Below are positions 1-31,938 of a stretch of DNA of 64,000 nt, in pieces (positions within the stretch are counted from its first letter, which is position 1; the number at the start of each line of letters is the position of its first letter). Under the pieces are notes generated by a model that was given only the letters and a program-made list of their open reading frames with translations, was not told the DNA's origin and made no database searches. Origin of the DNA: Euglena gracilis. Its lineage: Eukaryota; Euglenida; Euglenophyceae; Euglenales. The position numbers and the translations under genes were made by a program. Location: contig CP154955.1 in assembly GCA_039621445.1 (NCBI GenBank), positions 2,958,017 through 3,022,016 on the forward strand, written 5' to 3'.

Positions 1-180
1 CTCATGTCCACCTCGGCGCACAGCGCTGGAGGAAAATTTTTTTCCAGTCGGGGGGGGGACCCCGGTCCCCCCCCCCCCCGGGGGGGAGGGGGGTCTAGCT
101 AGTCCACTTTTTCCAGTGTCTAGCCGATTTGCTAAACAGTACCCCCCCCCCCCGGGGGTCCTTAAGCAAATGCCTGCTCT
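1..180. repeat. GC-rich dispersed repeat, copy 1
   Basis: A block holding GCTGGAGGAAAA, a T-run, TTTCCAGT, long G and C tracts, then TAGCTAGTCCA and TCCTTAAGCAA. The same order of words recurs at 2,140-2,290, and pieces recur near 19,205 and 19,625, so this is a dispersed repeat. No coding potential is seen. The left edge is cut by the window. Confidence 0.5.
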
Positions 181-779
181 GGGGGGGGGGCAGTCAACCA
201 GCACCTTTTTCCAGCCAGCACCTCCTAGCCAGGCTGCGGACCCTCGGGGGGTCCGCTGAAATAAAGTTAGGGCCAGCCCGGCAAAGCCGGGCTGGACCGA
301 ACTTTTTTCGGTGCAAAGCGCCGAAAGTTTTGCGAAACGCAGGTCAAAAATGGCCGAAAATGGCATTTTTTTTGGTGGTTTTTGGGCCTTCACCCCCAAA
401 TCTTGACTGAAAAATGCCAACCCAGCTGGATTTGGGCTTTTGGGCAGTTTTTGGGTACCCGCCAGGTCCAGCTGCCAGCCGGCTGGCCTCCCTCCCCCCA
501 GAACCCCACCCCTCAGGAGGGGGAGTTCAACCGGAACCTTTTTTCAAGCCAGTCCGTCCCCCCCCCAGGTGTTTAAGAAAACCCCTGATGCCATCGTGCA
601 TTTGCTTCAGCATGCAGTGGTGCTGTGGTCGCGTCGGTGCTGTTGGTACGGAGGCGCGGCACCTTCGGTGGCGGTCGGCAGTGGCAGCATTGCGTAGGCA
701 TAGGCATTCGGCAACAGGTGGCGGGGTTGCAGGTCCGAGGGGTTCACGCTGCTTGTGATTACAGTCTTTGCCACAGGCG
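181..779. other. No gene recognised; repeat fragments
   Basis: Several frames are open by chance because of the C/G runs. A CCAGCACC-TTTTTCCAGCCAGC stretch near 200-225 belongs to a family also seen near 10,160, 29,370 and 30,610. The words GCAAAGCGCCGAAA near 300 and TTTAAGAAAACCCCTG near 570 match the core and terminus of the hAT-type MITEs described below, so this is probably eroded MITE sequence. Confidence 0.35.
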
Positions 780-904
780 CCATACGTTGCATTCTTTTGG
801 AATCCGAAGATATAAAAAGAGGACACGTGAACAAAAAACGAGTTGTGTACGCAATGAATTTATATCCGTGGGAAAGGGGTCTTGGGGTAACCCCAGGAGG
901 ACAA
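780..904 (-). pseudogene. DIRS-like tyrosine recombinase fragment, inverted
   Basis: Read on the minus strand, this segment gives a peptide containing TDINSLRTQLVFCSRVL. It aligns with the middle of the recombinase in element A (TDICTLRTQLIFC, near 37,400) and with SVKELRNRLIICWRLLAL in element C (near 45,210). It lies directly against a plus-strand fragment of the same element type. It covers only the stretch before the first catalytic Arg and has no start or stop of its own. This is a relic, called by similarity within the window. Confidence 0.6.
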
Positions 905-1625
905 CAAACAACTACCAACAATTGTGGCCAGGTGGCCTCACTGGGTGGCTTCAGGGGTGGATGCATTGCAATGTCCGCTGCACAATCTGGGGGGATTGTA
1001 TGCCAACCCCCCCCCCCGGTCAATTGTTCGAGAATTTTCTCACCAGATTGAAAACATTCCCACACACCAAAGTTTTGATGGTCACCAGCCACCTTGTGTC
1101 CAAAAATTAAGATGAAAGTGCCAGGGACCGACCCCCTGCCTGAAAATAACCCCCTACAGGGGAATGTTCAAAAACTGCAAGGGGGAAAGAATGCCACCAC
1201 CACCCCCGCATCTTTGCAACGATTTGCTCAGGCAATTTTTGGAGGGGAAACAAATACAAAATCAAACCATTAACGATTTCCTGGGAAACAACCCCGGTTT
1301 AAAGCGTTATCAAAGTTCTTTCACACTTTTTTTGGGTAATTTTGGAGGAAATGGGGGTGGACCCCCTAAAGTCACCACTGACCAAGTGGCGGGTGCCTTG
1401 GTACAATTGTTTCGATTTTCAAAAGCACAGGCCCGTAATGCTTGCAGTGCAATTCCTGGGTTTGGTGTCCATGCGTCACCATGTTAGCGCCGTACAAGAG
1501 GCTTTGGAACCAAAATTTGGAAAAATATAGTGCATTCTGGGATCCCTTGCATGTGTTGGTAGCGATTTCGGGCGAAGAGGAGATTTCCCCCCAGCAGTGT
1601 TGGATGGCTGGATGGGTTACCTAAA
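905..1625 (+). pseudogene. DIRS-like retrotransposon relic (RNase H end to recombinase N-part)
   Basis: The plus strand encodes pieces collinear with elements A and C. First comes ARWPHWVASGVDALQCPL, matching A's VARWPHWEATAVNALQCPL after the RNase H domain. Then comes a segment with NDLLRQFLEGKQIQNQTI and LKRYQSSF, matching the recombinase N-terminal helices (A near 37,750; C near 44,820-44,900). SAFWDP near 1,535 matches C's YAHFWDP. Frames change several times and stops interrupt it, so it is inactive. Reverse transcriptase and the catalytic half of the recombinase are absent. Together with the inverted fragment just upstream it makes a rearranged remnant. Confidence 0.7.
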
Positions 1626-2130
1626 CACGCGCCAGCAGATCCCATTTCCATGTCGGATCACGTGCGCATTAGGCAGATCACAGCATCAAGCGTCAAGGGT
1701 GGAGTGGGCTTTTGCAGAAACAGAAGTCGTTTTTTTTATATAGACTAACCTGATTCTATTGTTAGTGTCGTGCTTTGTGGGCATATGCTTATTCATTTGT
1801 TTGCGCAGGGTGGTCAATTTGTTGGCATTTGATCACCATTGTCTCATAAAGGAATCCACTCAAAGTACCACGCAAGTTCCCCAAAATCAAACAACAAGGA
1901 AAGGTTTTGCTTGCCATGGGACTGTGTTTGACTTTGAATTCCCCAGCACTGCTCGAAATGCCCCTTGGCGTGTGTTTGCACAGGCGCGGTTTCAGGAGGC
2001 CATGTCGACAACGACGCTGAACTCTTCAAACCTGACAGGCAGTCACACCCACCGCCATTGGCTAAATTTTTTTTTTTAACAGTTTTGGGATTTTTGGGGA
2101 ACAAAATTAGCCAACAAAAAAATGCGTTCA
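1626..2130. other. No gene recognised
   Basis: Moderate GC, with T-rich stretches at 1,725-1,740 and 2,066-2,080. Short frames exist on both strands but none shows a recognisable domain or convincing splice sites. Confidence 0.3.
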
Positions 2131-2290
2131 AACCCTCATTTCCGCCTCGGCGCTCAGTGCTGGAGGAAAGATTTTTTTTCCAGTTGGAGGGACCCAGACC
2201 CCCCCCCCCAGGGGGGCTAGCTGGTCCATTTTTTCCAGTGTCTCAAAATGACTAGCCAGTGGACCCCCCAGAGTCCTTAAGCAATAATGC
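2131..2290. repeat. GC-rich dispersed repeat, copy 2
   Basis: It repeats the layout of 1-180: CGCTCAGTGCTGGAGGAAAG, a T-run with TTCCAGTTGG, a C/G run, GCTAGCTGGTCCA, TTTTCCAGTGTCT, then AGAGTCCTTAAGCAA. Both copies begin with CCTCGGCGC and end with CTTAAGCAA, which gives approximate boundaries. Confidence 0.5.
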
Positions 2291-3520
2291 ACCAAACCCA
2301 CCAAACCAACGAGGCACCATAAACCCCGAGGAGTTTGGAATTGGTTTATCCGCCACCCAACGGCGTGGCGCCCTCCCGCAACAACGCCCCGCGACACCAC
2401 CGTTCCCCCGACCCCCAGCAGCGTGGCGGATGCAAAGGGCTTGGCCCGGACTGCCCTGGCCCTGCCTTGCGACCACCGGCTCTCCCGTCATCCGCAACAA
2501 CCCCACCGGGAAACATATCGGTTCGATCATCATAATCACAGCAGCATCTGTGATTTCCTGCTTTGTATCAGGCGGGAAGCTTACCATTGCTTAACAGCCC
2601 CCCCGAAGGGTGGGGGTCATTAATGCTCCCCCCAAAGACTCATTATCTCTTGGATTTTTGTGCAGCCAGTCAATAATCCCTGACCTCTGGGGTCGGTAGT
2701 TGGTCTCTCAATCCTATCAGGTCGTTTGAGCCATTTTAGATGTTGGTGCTCACCCACGGTAGTGGCTTGCGAAGGCACTGACAGTCAATCTTGGCTGGAA
2801 GAAACCACGCCACCCACCGGGTTTCCGGAGGAGTGCTGTTCACCCCAGCCACCCTTGGCTTCAAGTTCAATAGATCCCACCCATCACCCCCCGGACAGAA
2901 ATTTCAGCTTTTGCACTGGGTGGGCAATTTTGGTCATTTTGACCCCCCCCCCCGTTGCTAAATCACCCCATTTGAAGCGGGGGGGGGGGGGCAAATGTTT
3001 TTTTTTGCGTTTTTCGGTTTCGGCAAAATTTGCGGGATTTTTTTTTGCTTTTTTTGCGTTCTTTTCCTGGCAATTTTCGAATTTTTGCTATAAATTTTTT
3101 TGTGACTTAGAAAAATTCCTCCTTTTGCCCCGATTTTCCCCTGAGACCTATAATTTTGTCAATTTTCTGTCATTTCTTGCATTTTTTTTGGTCAACAAAA
3201 TGCTGATTTTTATCAAATGCAAAATTCTTCCAATGGAGTCGAAAATTTGCTAAGTCCTCTCCAGTGGAAAAGTGCATGTCGGGAGAACTCCTAAAGGATT
3301 TTACATGCAATTTGCGTTTTTCTTTGCATTTTTTGCATTCATTTTTTGCCCCCCCCCCCCCCCCCCGATTTAAGTGGGCAGGGCCCAAATAAGTGTGGGT
3401 GTGCCACCCCTCACCAAAGCCATTTTGCAGTGAACCAATCCCAGTTGGTGCCCAGTTAAGTGCGCACCCATGAGGGTCCGAACCTCCGGTCCAAAACGTT
3501 ACGTCTCCCCGTGCACTGAA
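2291..3520. other. No gene recognised; T-rich and C-run sequence
   Basis: The interval from 2,990 to 3,340 is T-rich and low in complexity, with C runs at 2,943-2,954 and 3,348-3,366. Open frames here look compositional. No domain or credible exon was found before the possible start codon at 3,521. Confidence 0.3.
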
Positions 3521-3647
3521 ATGGTTGGTTACCCAGCGATTCGGGGCACAGCGCCCGCCGCCATCGCCGCCACCGCCGCCACCCATCCCACCAACGCGTC
3601 GTCGTCCGCCCAGGCCGATCGCCCTTTTGACGACGTCATGAAGCGAG
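3521..3647 (+). CDS. Candidate first exon, Ala/Ser/Thr-rich N-terminus
   Basis: An ATG at 3,521 opens a frame starting MVGYPAIRGTAPAAIAA and ending DRPFDDVMKR. Third codon positions are strongly GC-rich, as in the better-supported exons. The exon ends at AAGCGAG|GTGACC in phase 1 and joins in frame to the exon at 4,761 (G + AG GAC gives Glu-Asp). A CCCAG acceptor at 3,531-3,536 would also keep the frame, so the ATG start is not certain. The sequence looks disordered and no domain is recognised. It may be the N-terminus of the FAM135-like gene downstream or a separate gene. Confidence 0.4.
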
Positions 3648-4760
3648 GTGACCCATCCCCCGCTTTCAAAGCCATTCCTCGGACGCCCCCCCCCCCTCCC
3701 ACGGCTATGGACAGACGGGGGGGGGCATTTGCAACCCCCCCCCCCAGCTGGCTGGCCCCGTAGGGGTGCACAATCCTCTGCGGCTTCAGAAATTCCCTGC
3801 AAGACCAAATTATGGCACCTCTTCCGCAAGTGGGTTCGATTTTCCTTCGCCCATGCCAGCCCACTGGGGTTGGTTTTGGGCACCGGCTGAAGCTGCTCAG
3901 GCAAAATTCCCTTGAGAATAACCTTGGTGCCGGGGGGGGGGGGAGGAATAGGGAACCACCCACCCCAAAACCCGACACCCGGGGAGGGGGGGCTGTGCCT
4001 GCATGGACAGGCACTCCATATGGGACAATAACCCCGGGGTTTTTAAAAGAAGCCCGGCCTGGTCTTTCCTCTCAAGTTTGTTTGTTCTTAAAGTTAAAAT
4101 TTTTCCGTCGCGTGAAAGCAGTAAATATCCGTTGCAATTGGGTGTGGGTTTTTTTGAATATGGGCAAGCAATGTGTGGGTTGGCAATTTTATCATGTATT
4201 GAGGGCGTGCATTCATTAAAGCCCCGTGAGACCCTGCTGGGGGAGATGGGAGGGTGGGCTTTGGAGATGGGTGGTTTCGTTTGGGTCTCTGAGCACTTCT
4301 TCCTGGGGGGTCTGGGATGTGCCGTGGTTGGGTTGGCCAGAAATTTTCAGGGTTTTTGGCCAATGGGACTCCCAGAGGGGAGGGTTGTGGGTGTGTGGTG
4401 GGTTTTGGTTTGGGAGAAAAGTACCCCCCTCCCGGTGGCTCACATCCATGGTTGATGCTCCCCTCTTATACATTTTCATCGAAATTTGGTGAACGGGGGG
4501 GGGGGGTCGGTCAACCCTTGGGGGGGGGGGTCGGGCCAAGTGGGTACCCCCGGGAGGGGGGAGGTTCCCTGTTTTTTTTTGGCGCAAGCCTCTCGACCCC
4601 AAAGTTGACCCCCCAAAGTGGACCCAACCCCAGGAGGTGGGTGGGTGGTCCGGACCCCCCCCCCCCGGGTCCTAAAAAAGGGTTTGTCCCTTCCTGCCTG
4701 GAGTTTGCTGAAAAAGAATTGAACTGTCACTTGCCGGCGTCACCCATCCTCTCCCCCCAG
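3648..4760. other. Putative intron with GC-rich repeat fragments
   Basis: Bounded by GTGACC at 3,648 and CTCTCCCCCCAG ending at 4,760. It contains many C/G tracts and a MITE-terminus-like word (GGGGTTTTTAAAAGAAGCC near 4,030). A high-GC open stretch at 3,790-3,910 was considered as an exon but lacks clear splice sites. Confidence 0.35.
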
Positions 4761-4894
4761 AGGACACACTGTTGGCGGTGGGCGCCACGGCCAATGCCAC
4801 CCCGGGGATGGTGGGCGGCGGCGGAGGCATTCTGCCGCCCAGCTACGGGCAGGGCGGAGCAGACGGGATGCAGCATGCCGGTTGGATGAGTTGG
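4761..4894 (+). CDS. Exon, Gly-rich low-complexity segment
   Basis: The acceptor CTCTCCCCCCAG is followed by AGGACACACTG; the exon runs to GATGAGTTGG|GTACTC. It encodes DTLLAVGATANATPGMVG, a Gly run and ILPPSYGQGGADGM. Length is 134 bp (2 + 44 codons), so it is entered in phase 1, matching the exon at 3,521-3,647, and left in phase 0. Third positions are GC-rich. No domain is recognised and it reads as a flexible linker. The next firm exon (8,653) needs phase 1, so at least one exon is missing between them if they belong to one gene. Confidence 0.45.
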
Positions 4895-5162
4895 GTACTC
4901 ACCGGGGTTCTAGACCCTCTCCCCTCCCTTGAGACTTCTTCAGACTTTTGAATCGAAGTGCCCACCAAAAAAAGAGTGTATTTCGGCACCTTCTTGTCCT
5001 GAAATTCACCCCCATCCCTGAATATGGTGAAGTTCACCATTGAATGTTCGGCAACCCCCTCGGAGGGTCAGACCTCCTCGACTGAGGCGGAGGGTTCGCT
5101 CCAGTTCTAACGGTGTCCCAATTCTGTCAATAAATGGAGATCTGATCTGAATTGATCGGAGG

Positions 5163-5165
<3 letters not shown>

Positions 5166-5210
<45 letters not shown>

Positions 5211-5213
5211 GTG

Positions 5214-5296
<83 letters not shown>
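5166..5296. repeat. (GT)n microsatellite
   Basis: About 65 GT units, interrupted twice by GC (GTGC) near 5,205 and 5,220. The long open frames across it are repeat artefacts. Confidence 0.95.
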
Positions 5297-5298
<2 letters not shown>

Positions 5299-5374
5299 CT
5301 CCCCTCCCCCCAATGTCCAAGGGGGTGTCCGGACCATCTGTGCCCGAATCTCTTTCATACGCAGCGAGCGAACC

Positions 5375-5450
5375 CCCCATGCCCAATGAACGCCCCCCCG
5401 TCTGGACCGTCTAGATTGTCACCTTAGTGTTCATTGTGCTTGGAGGGGGG
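5375..5450. repeat. CCCAATGAAC/GTTCATTG inverted-end repeat
   Basis: Holds GCCCAATGAACGCCCC, TCTGGACCGTCTAGATTGTC, ACCTTAGTGTTCATTG and a G run. Closely similar blocks occur at 10,310-10,370 and 10,615-10,690, a diverged one at 14,935-14,995, and a partial reverse-strand one near 47,925-47,985. The ends are inverted copies of each other, as in a small MITE of about 60-75 bp. Confidence 0.55.
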
Positions 5451-5948
5451 GAGGTATGCGTGTTGTATGTCTGTGTATGGCAGGGAGTGGGTGCGTGCAT
5501 CTGTGCCTGTTGCGTTGGCACGTCACCGCACGCGGTTGAGTGTGAATTTTGTTGGTCAAAGCATCACGACCCACTCTAGTGCCTCTGCTCTGGCCAGGAG
5601 AGGGCGCAATCCAAGGTGTCATATGCCGGAGAAAAGTCGGTGTGTGGTTGCATTTCATTTGGATCTCTGTTTGGTTTGGAGCACATCAGCAGGTTGTTGT
5701 GGTTGTTGTTTTGGTGATGAAATCCAGAGGAAAGAAATTGCCTGGATTACAATGTGCGGCGCAGACATCAATCCAAGCGCACACCAATCGTCGTGATGCA
5801 ACGGGGGAACACCCATGTATTTTTATGGAGGGAATGTATTTTTCACCGCCCCTGTAATCAAGATTTTCCTGTGGTCAAGTTTTCATCATCTTTCCCCTGA
5901 ACCCAAAGCTCCCTCGTTTCACCAATGGTGATCCCCGAAACCCTATGA
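5451..5948. other. No gene recognised
   Basis: Mixed-composition sequence with overlapping short frames on both strands. No domain, repeat family or convincing splice pair was identified. Confidence 0.3.
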
Positions 5949-6183
5949 GGGCAGGGTTCGATACAAGGAGGGCGTATGGGGTTTAGGTGGGGGGGGTGTT
6001 CCCCAACCCCCTCCTGGACTGGGGGGAGGGGGTCCGGACCACTCCCAGCTGCCTTTACATCGAACCCTGGTGGGGGGTTCGACCCCCCCCCCTTCCCATC
6101 CTGTTGGGGGGGTCACCCCCCCCAACAGGATGGGAAGGGGGGGGTCGAACCCCCCACCAGGGTTCGATGTAAAGGCAGCTGGG
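5949..6183. mobile_element. Foldback element with a 140-bp near-perfect palindrome
   Basis: It starts CAGGGTTCGATACAAGGAGG, which resembles the left end of the element at 13,511. The interval 6,044-6,183 is a near-perfect inverted repeat with arms of about 68 bp centred near 6,113. Each arm carries CAGCTGCCTTTACATCGAAC, then CCTGGTGGGG, GGTTCGACCCCC and CATCCTGTTG. The TTACATCGAACCCTG words look like the right end of the 13,511 family, here twice in opposite orientation. Probably two MITE copies in inverted arrangement. Confidence 0.6.
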
Positions 6184-7669
6184 GGATACACCCCTCCTTC
6201 CCATGGCACAAGGCGCCCTTAACGAAAGCCCGATACCCTTTGCTTTAGTGTTGGCACCAAGGGCTGTCAAACCCAGGCAGCTTTCAATGAGAAATGGCCA
6301 TGCCATGGCTCAACGGGTTGGGGGAGGGTTCCCCACCCACCATGGCATCTCGCAAGAAAAAATTTTGACCTTTTTTGACTTTTGTTTGACATAATAAGCC
6401 CCCGAAAACGCAGCCTGCCAAGAGCGGGCACCGCCCCCCCCCCCGGTCTGGTTGGCAGACCTTCAGATTTGTTGCTTTGTTTCTTTGGGTGAGGGATGGG
6501 TTTTTGAGAGATGAAGCCAGTAAAGTTCTCGATGAGACGTTTTGACAGTTTTCCTCAAGGTGTTTCTTCAACTCCCCGTTCCAGGTACCGTTGAATGAAT
6601 GCGGCAACTTTCGGCATTCGCTCACCTATCAAGAATCCCCATACCAGTGGGGGGGCACCCTGGTTGACTGTGTGTGACCCCACCAATGGGGTGAGGGATG
6701 AGCAGGTGGGTTTTAAGGGTGGTTGGGTGGGCTTGGGCGCTGGACCCCCGCCCTCTCAAGGGAAGGGTGCCCAAGCCCCACCACAGGCCAGCAAGCCTGG
6801 CTTCCAGTGGGGCCTCAGCCAGCCTCAAAAATGAGGAGGCTGAGATTATTGAGGGCGGCTAACAGTTGGTGTCTGTGTCAGTTGCAAGTCGACCCCTCCC
6901 TCCCAGGAGGGTCATGGGTTAAGTGTTGAAGTGTGAGAAAGTGCCTGAACCCCTTGCCAACAAGTGACTGCCTATGGTTCGGGAATTGTGGCATTTTTTT
7001 TTGAAAATGAATAGCAATTCAATTTGTGAAACTGGTTGAGATGGAGCCGAATAGCATTTCTGATTTGCAGGACATGCAGTTATATCCTTTCGGCGACAAA
7101 ACCATCGCGACGATCACAGGCTGGTTGGTGGACGACCTGACACTTGGTGTGAAAATCTCAGAATCTGTCTGTGCCATTTCCTCCTGCATTCAAACCACTG
7201 TTTCCACCTCTTTTGTTTCTTTGGCAGAAATTTATTTTTTGTTTTGTGGTGAAATTGTGTGAAATTACATATATTTTAAAATATATAGAATATATTGAAT
7301 GAAAGAATAATATAAAAGAATATGTTTTTTGTGCACACACACATGTGTGTACATATGTGTGTCCACACTCATGAAACATATGTATGTGTACACCAATAGC
7401 ACACAATGTGCAAGAAAAGATATTATACCCTACGCCAAACAGTTTTCATACATCTCTGATGGAAAAAGAGTTTTCCCTTGCATGTGCTTTGTGCCATGTG
7501 GTGGGAAGTCACAACGGGTGGCGGGTGACCCCCGAACACATGTCGCACAAGGCACGTGTTTATTCCAAGAAAAAAATAATTTTTGTTATACCCATTGGAA
7601 TGGTTTTGGCGCACTGTATGTTTCCAGGCACTCTCCATTATGCAAATACGTATGCAGGTTTGGATTGCA
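6184..7669. other. No firm gene; one weak exon candidate
   Basis: At 6,595 an acceptor-like CCCCGTTCCAG is followed by an open stretch reading VPLNECGNFRHSLTYQ. Its possible 3' ends do not phase with the exon at 8,653, and read-through meets a stop. The rest is mixed-composition DNA, with an AT-rich patch at 7,255-7,325. Confidence 0.25.
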
Positions 7670-7762
7670 TACATATATATAAACATATATATACACATAT
7701 ATATAAACATATATATATACACACACATATATATATATGTGTATATATATATATATATATAT

Positions 7763-7829
<67 letters not shown>

Positions 7830-7859
7830 ATATATAGATATATATATATATTATATATA

Positions 7860-7904
<45 letters not shown>
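7670..7904. repeat. (TA)n microsatellite
   Basis: An impure TA/ACATATAT repeat of about 230 bp. Open frames across it (YIYIYI) are artefacts. Confidence 0.95.
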
Positions 7905-7907
<3 letters not shown>

Positions 7908-7995
7908 GCCTCCCACTAAACGGCCCCCCCGGGGGGGGCTGGATAGTGGGATCAGGGGGCGGCCAAAATTTTTTTGCATTAATGATGGAGTAGTA
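7905..7995. mobile_element. TA-inserted MITE, single unit
   Basis: Starts directly at the end of the TA repeat with GGCAGCCTCCCACTAAACGG, continues through a C/G run, GGATAGTGGGATCAGGGGG, CGGCCAAAA, a T-run and GCATTAATGATGGAGTA, then returns to TATATA. The same words in the same order, in a double inverted copy, are found at 48,398-48,740, also within TA repeats. Confidence 0.55.
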
Positions 7996-8035
7996 TATAT
8001 ATACATATATATGTATGTACGCAGGCTGCTTTTTA

Positions 8036-8256
8036 ACTCAGCCCCCCCTCCCAGGGGAGAGCATTGGGTGGGTGGGACCTGGGCTGGACTCCCCCCCCCC
8101 CCCGGAGGAGGGAGGTCCCGTGTCGGAGGCCCAGCTATGGGTTTCGGAGCAAAGCGCCGAAATTTTTTTGGGAAATACCATCAGACGGTCCCGCACCGGG
8201 CTGGGTGGTGGGGGGACCCCCTGGAGACCTTCAAAGGAAGCCGGATACAGATAAGT
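8036..8256. mobile_element. Eroded hAT-type MITE
   Basis: The left end CAGGCTGCTTTTTAACTCAG and a right end GGAGACCTTCAAAGGAAGCC resemble the termini at 34,421, 52,816 and 58,388. The centre carries GGGTTTCGGAGCAAAGCGCC followed by GAAATTTTTTTGG, the family's internal hairpin. No target-site duplication is visible, so the ends are approximate. Confidence 0.45.
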
Positions 8257-8335
8257 CCGGCATATGCACATTATCCATCACCAACCCTGTCGGTTCCTGG
8301 ACAGTTGGGGCCCCTCACCGGACTTTCATTTTGTG

Positions 8336-8605
8336 CACCGCGGAATTTTTTTTTCTGTGCTGCGTGCGCCGTGGCACTGTAAATTTTGTGACCGGGTGTG
8401 CCGCGGAAGATCATTTTCTGTGCACCGTGGCAGCGCCGCGTGCACCGCAGCATAGCCATCCCAATTACCCGCGGGTGCATTGTCAGTGTGCCGCGGCAGC
8501 ATTTCAGATGCGCCGCAGGTGTGCCGCGGCAAAAATTTGATTGTGCGCCGCGTGCGCCGCGGAAAAAAAGTTTTTGCGCCGCGGCAAACTTCGCTGCGGT
8601 GCACT
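8336..8605. repeat. Cluster of GTGC(G)CCGCGG words
   Basis: About a dozen spaced copies of TGYGCCGCGG or TGCACCGYGG, separated by short A/T-rich spacers. It ends about 50 bp before the exon at 8,653. The spacing is irregular, so this is not a simple tandem repeat. Confidence 0.6.
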
Positions 8606-8652
8606 AAATGAAAGTCTGCACCTCACACCCCGCCACTGACCTCACGCCGCAG

Positions 8653-29910
<21,258 letters not shown>

Positions 29911-31752
29911 CCAATTTCCCTCGGTCAATAATCATTCCTCATGTATCAAGCGCAAAAACCTCTACTCTAACCCTTCCCTTAACTTTGTGTCCGAACTCTG
30001 TGCCATGCTTTCAGCTTCTGTTTGCGGCTTGCTTCTGGTTCAAGGAATGGAGTGCGTCTTCTTGCCAGCACTCTTTTTGCACCTCAAGGCTCGCAGGAAA
30101 CCCTTGGAAAAATACCCCCTACTAACTGTCTTTTCACATATGTTCATCCCCAAATTTCCACTAGTTTCAAGTTGGATTTATTTGACGTCGTTACAAGAGC
30201 ATGGCGAAATTTGTCCTTGTCAAGCAGAAAAACACACATTTTTTTCTTCAGGGTAAAAATTGGATGGAGTGGTGGGTTGAACAATTTTCCACCAGTCCCA
30301 GAATTTACAAAACCCCACCATGACAATTTTACCCTCTGCAGGAAAGACAAACCATAAGAATCAAAGACGTTAACAAATGCTGAAACTGTTGAGTCTTCTG
30401 CCGGGAAAATCATTTTTAACATCCACATGCCCGCCACCCCTATGGCGGCAGTTTTTTTTTGCAGTTTTCAATGTTCAATTTTCAGCTCAGAAAGTTTTTG
30501 TCCCCACGTGGAGGAGTGAGGCTCCTGTTTAAGGAAGATCGCAGCACCCTGGGGGGGTGCTATTGGACAAGCAGGGGGGTAGGGTGGGTTTGGGGTGGGT
30601 AGGACCTCAATGGAGTGGGCCAGCCAGTGTCCTTTTTCCCGCCAGTCCAAATTTTCTTGCCTCTGAGCTGGACCCCCCGGGGTTGTTAAAGGACGTCCTG
30701 GTGGACCCTCCCCTTGAGGGGTCTATAAAAAAATTGAATAATGTTTGGGAAATGCTCTTAGAAGGCCCCAACCCGCACCAGCTGGGTGGGGGACCTCCCC
30801 TGGGGGCCTTAAAAGAGCTGGGAGGGATGTTTTTTTCCCTCGATTGCAGATGCCACATCCTGAAAGTGTGCAAGGCTTATCAACAACATAAGGGGGCTGC
30901 GACGTTTTCTGTTGGTGGTATCCCCTGTCGATGACATCTTCTCAACAAAAAAAGCATGATGCCATTGGTGCTGAAAGTGTCTTTAAATGTGCCCAGCATT
31001 CGTGACCACATTCACCGGGGGGTCCAGCCATTCAGGGGCCTGTATATATTTCCAGGCTTGAAAATTGCTGACATTTGATCTCAGACCAAGGGGGAGGGGA
31101 TGGGAGTACATCGTCAAACATCAGCGTTTTTTTTATCTTTTTATTTGGAAAAGTTCAGACGTTTCAAAGGTTTCAAAGGTTGTATCTGTCTTTTTCCTAT
31201 TTCATTTCATCATTCTTTTGGGTTCGCCCAGTCAAAAAAAAACAACGTTTTCGCAACTCACTGATAACTTCAGACAACAGATAACTTCGGAAAAGAATCT
31301 GACACCCCCTTTTTTGGATAAGCATCAATCCCTGCCCACTTGCTAGGTCTGGCTGGGTGGTCCAGTTAGCATTTTCTCCCCATCCAGCACTTTTTTCTGG
31401 CTGGACCAGGGGGTCTTAAAGATATCTCCTGACAGCAACTCTCTTTTTGTGATGCTTCAGGATTCTTACCGCCAGAGGGGGAGAGGCTGGGGCTATGCTG
31501 ACAACCAGCCATCATTTTCTTTTAACGGCATGATGCCATGCAAATGATGTGTGCTGGACCGTCAGAGGCAAACTGGGTGGGTGAATTTCAGACGATGCGC
31601 TGAACTCAAGTTTTCATTGTCAAGACCAATCATCCAACGCCTCAAAAATGCTCCGACAGTTGCATCATTTTCGGGATGCAAATGATGTTTCAATACTATT
31701 TTTTTTATTTGTGCATGAATTGTTTGTCATTTTTTTTTGCCATTGCCCACAG
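29911..31752. other. Intergenic; no firm gene
   Basis: Several frames of 60-170 codons overlap without domains. A dispersed GC-rich repeat with TTTTTCCCGCCAGTCCAAAT, also related to 29,370 and 10,160, lies at 30,545-30,735. An acceptor-like CTCGATTGCAG at 30,836-30,846 opens only a short frame. The gene beginning before 31,753 must have earlier exons here or none; I could not place them. Confidence 0.3.
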
Positions 31753-31938
31753 GAACACAGAAATGGGTCTTTTCTCCGCGCTTCAAAGCACTGTTTCCGT
31801 GTTGTATGAGAATACAACGGCGGTGTTGTATTTCGGCTTCTTGTGGACGACGGACAAGATCTGGACCATCGGGACGGTGATGATGGTCATCTCCACGCCC
31901 ATGCTGTTGATGAGCGAGACTGAGAAGAATAGGATCTT
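31753..31938 (+). CDS. Membrane-protein exon (possible DMT-type transporter)
   Basis: The acceptor ATTGCCCACAG ends at 31,752. The frame reads NTEMGLFSALQSTVSVLYEN, TTAVLYFGFLW, then IWTIGTVMMVISTPMLLMS and ETEKN. Two hydrophobic segments separated by a short polar link resemble the last helices of drug/metabolite-transporter (EamA-like) proteins; this is a weak call. GC-rich third positions. The donor ATCTT|GTTTGA is not strong but gives the phase needed for the exon at 33,514. An alternative donor is GACAAG|GTGACC at 31,977. Confidence 0.45.

Noticed and set aside
5006-5427. Long open frames of alternating His-Thr or Val-Cys
   Set aside because: They are translations of the GT/AC microsatellite, open in several frames on both strands.
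6595-6656. Possible exon VPLNECGNFRHSLTYQ
   Set aside because: Acceptor-like site present, but the available donors give the wrong phase for 8,653 and read-through hits a stop.
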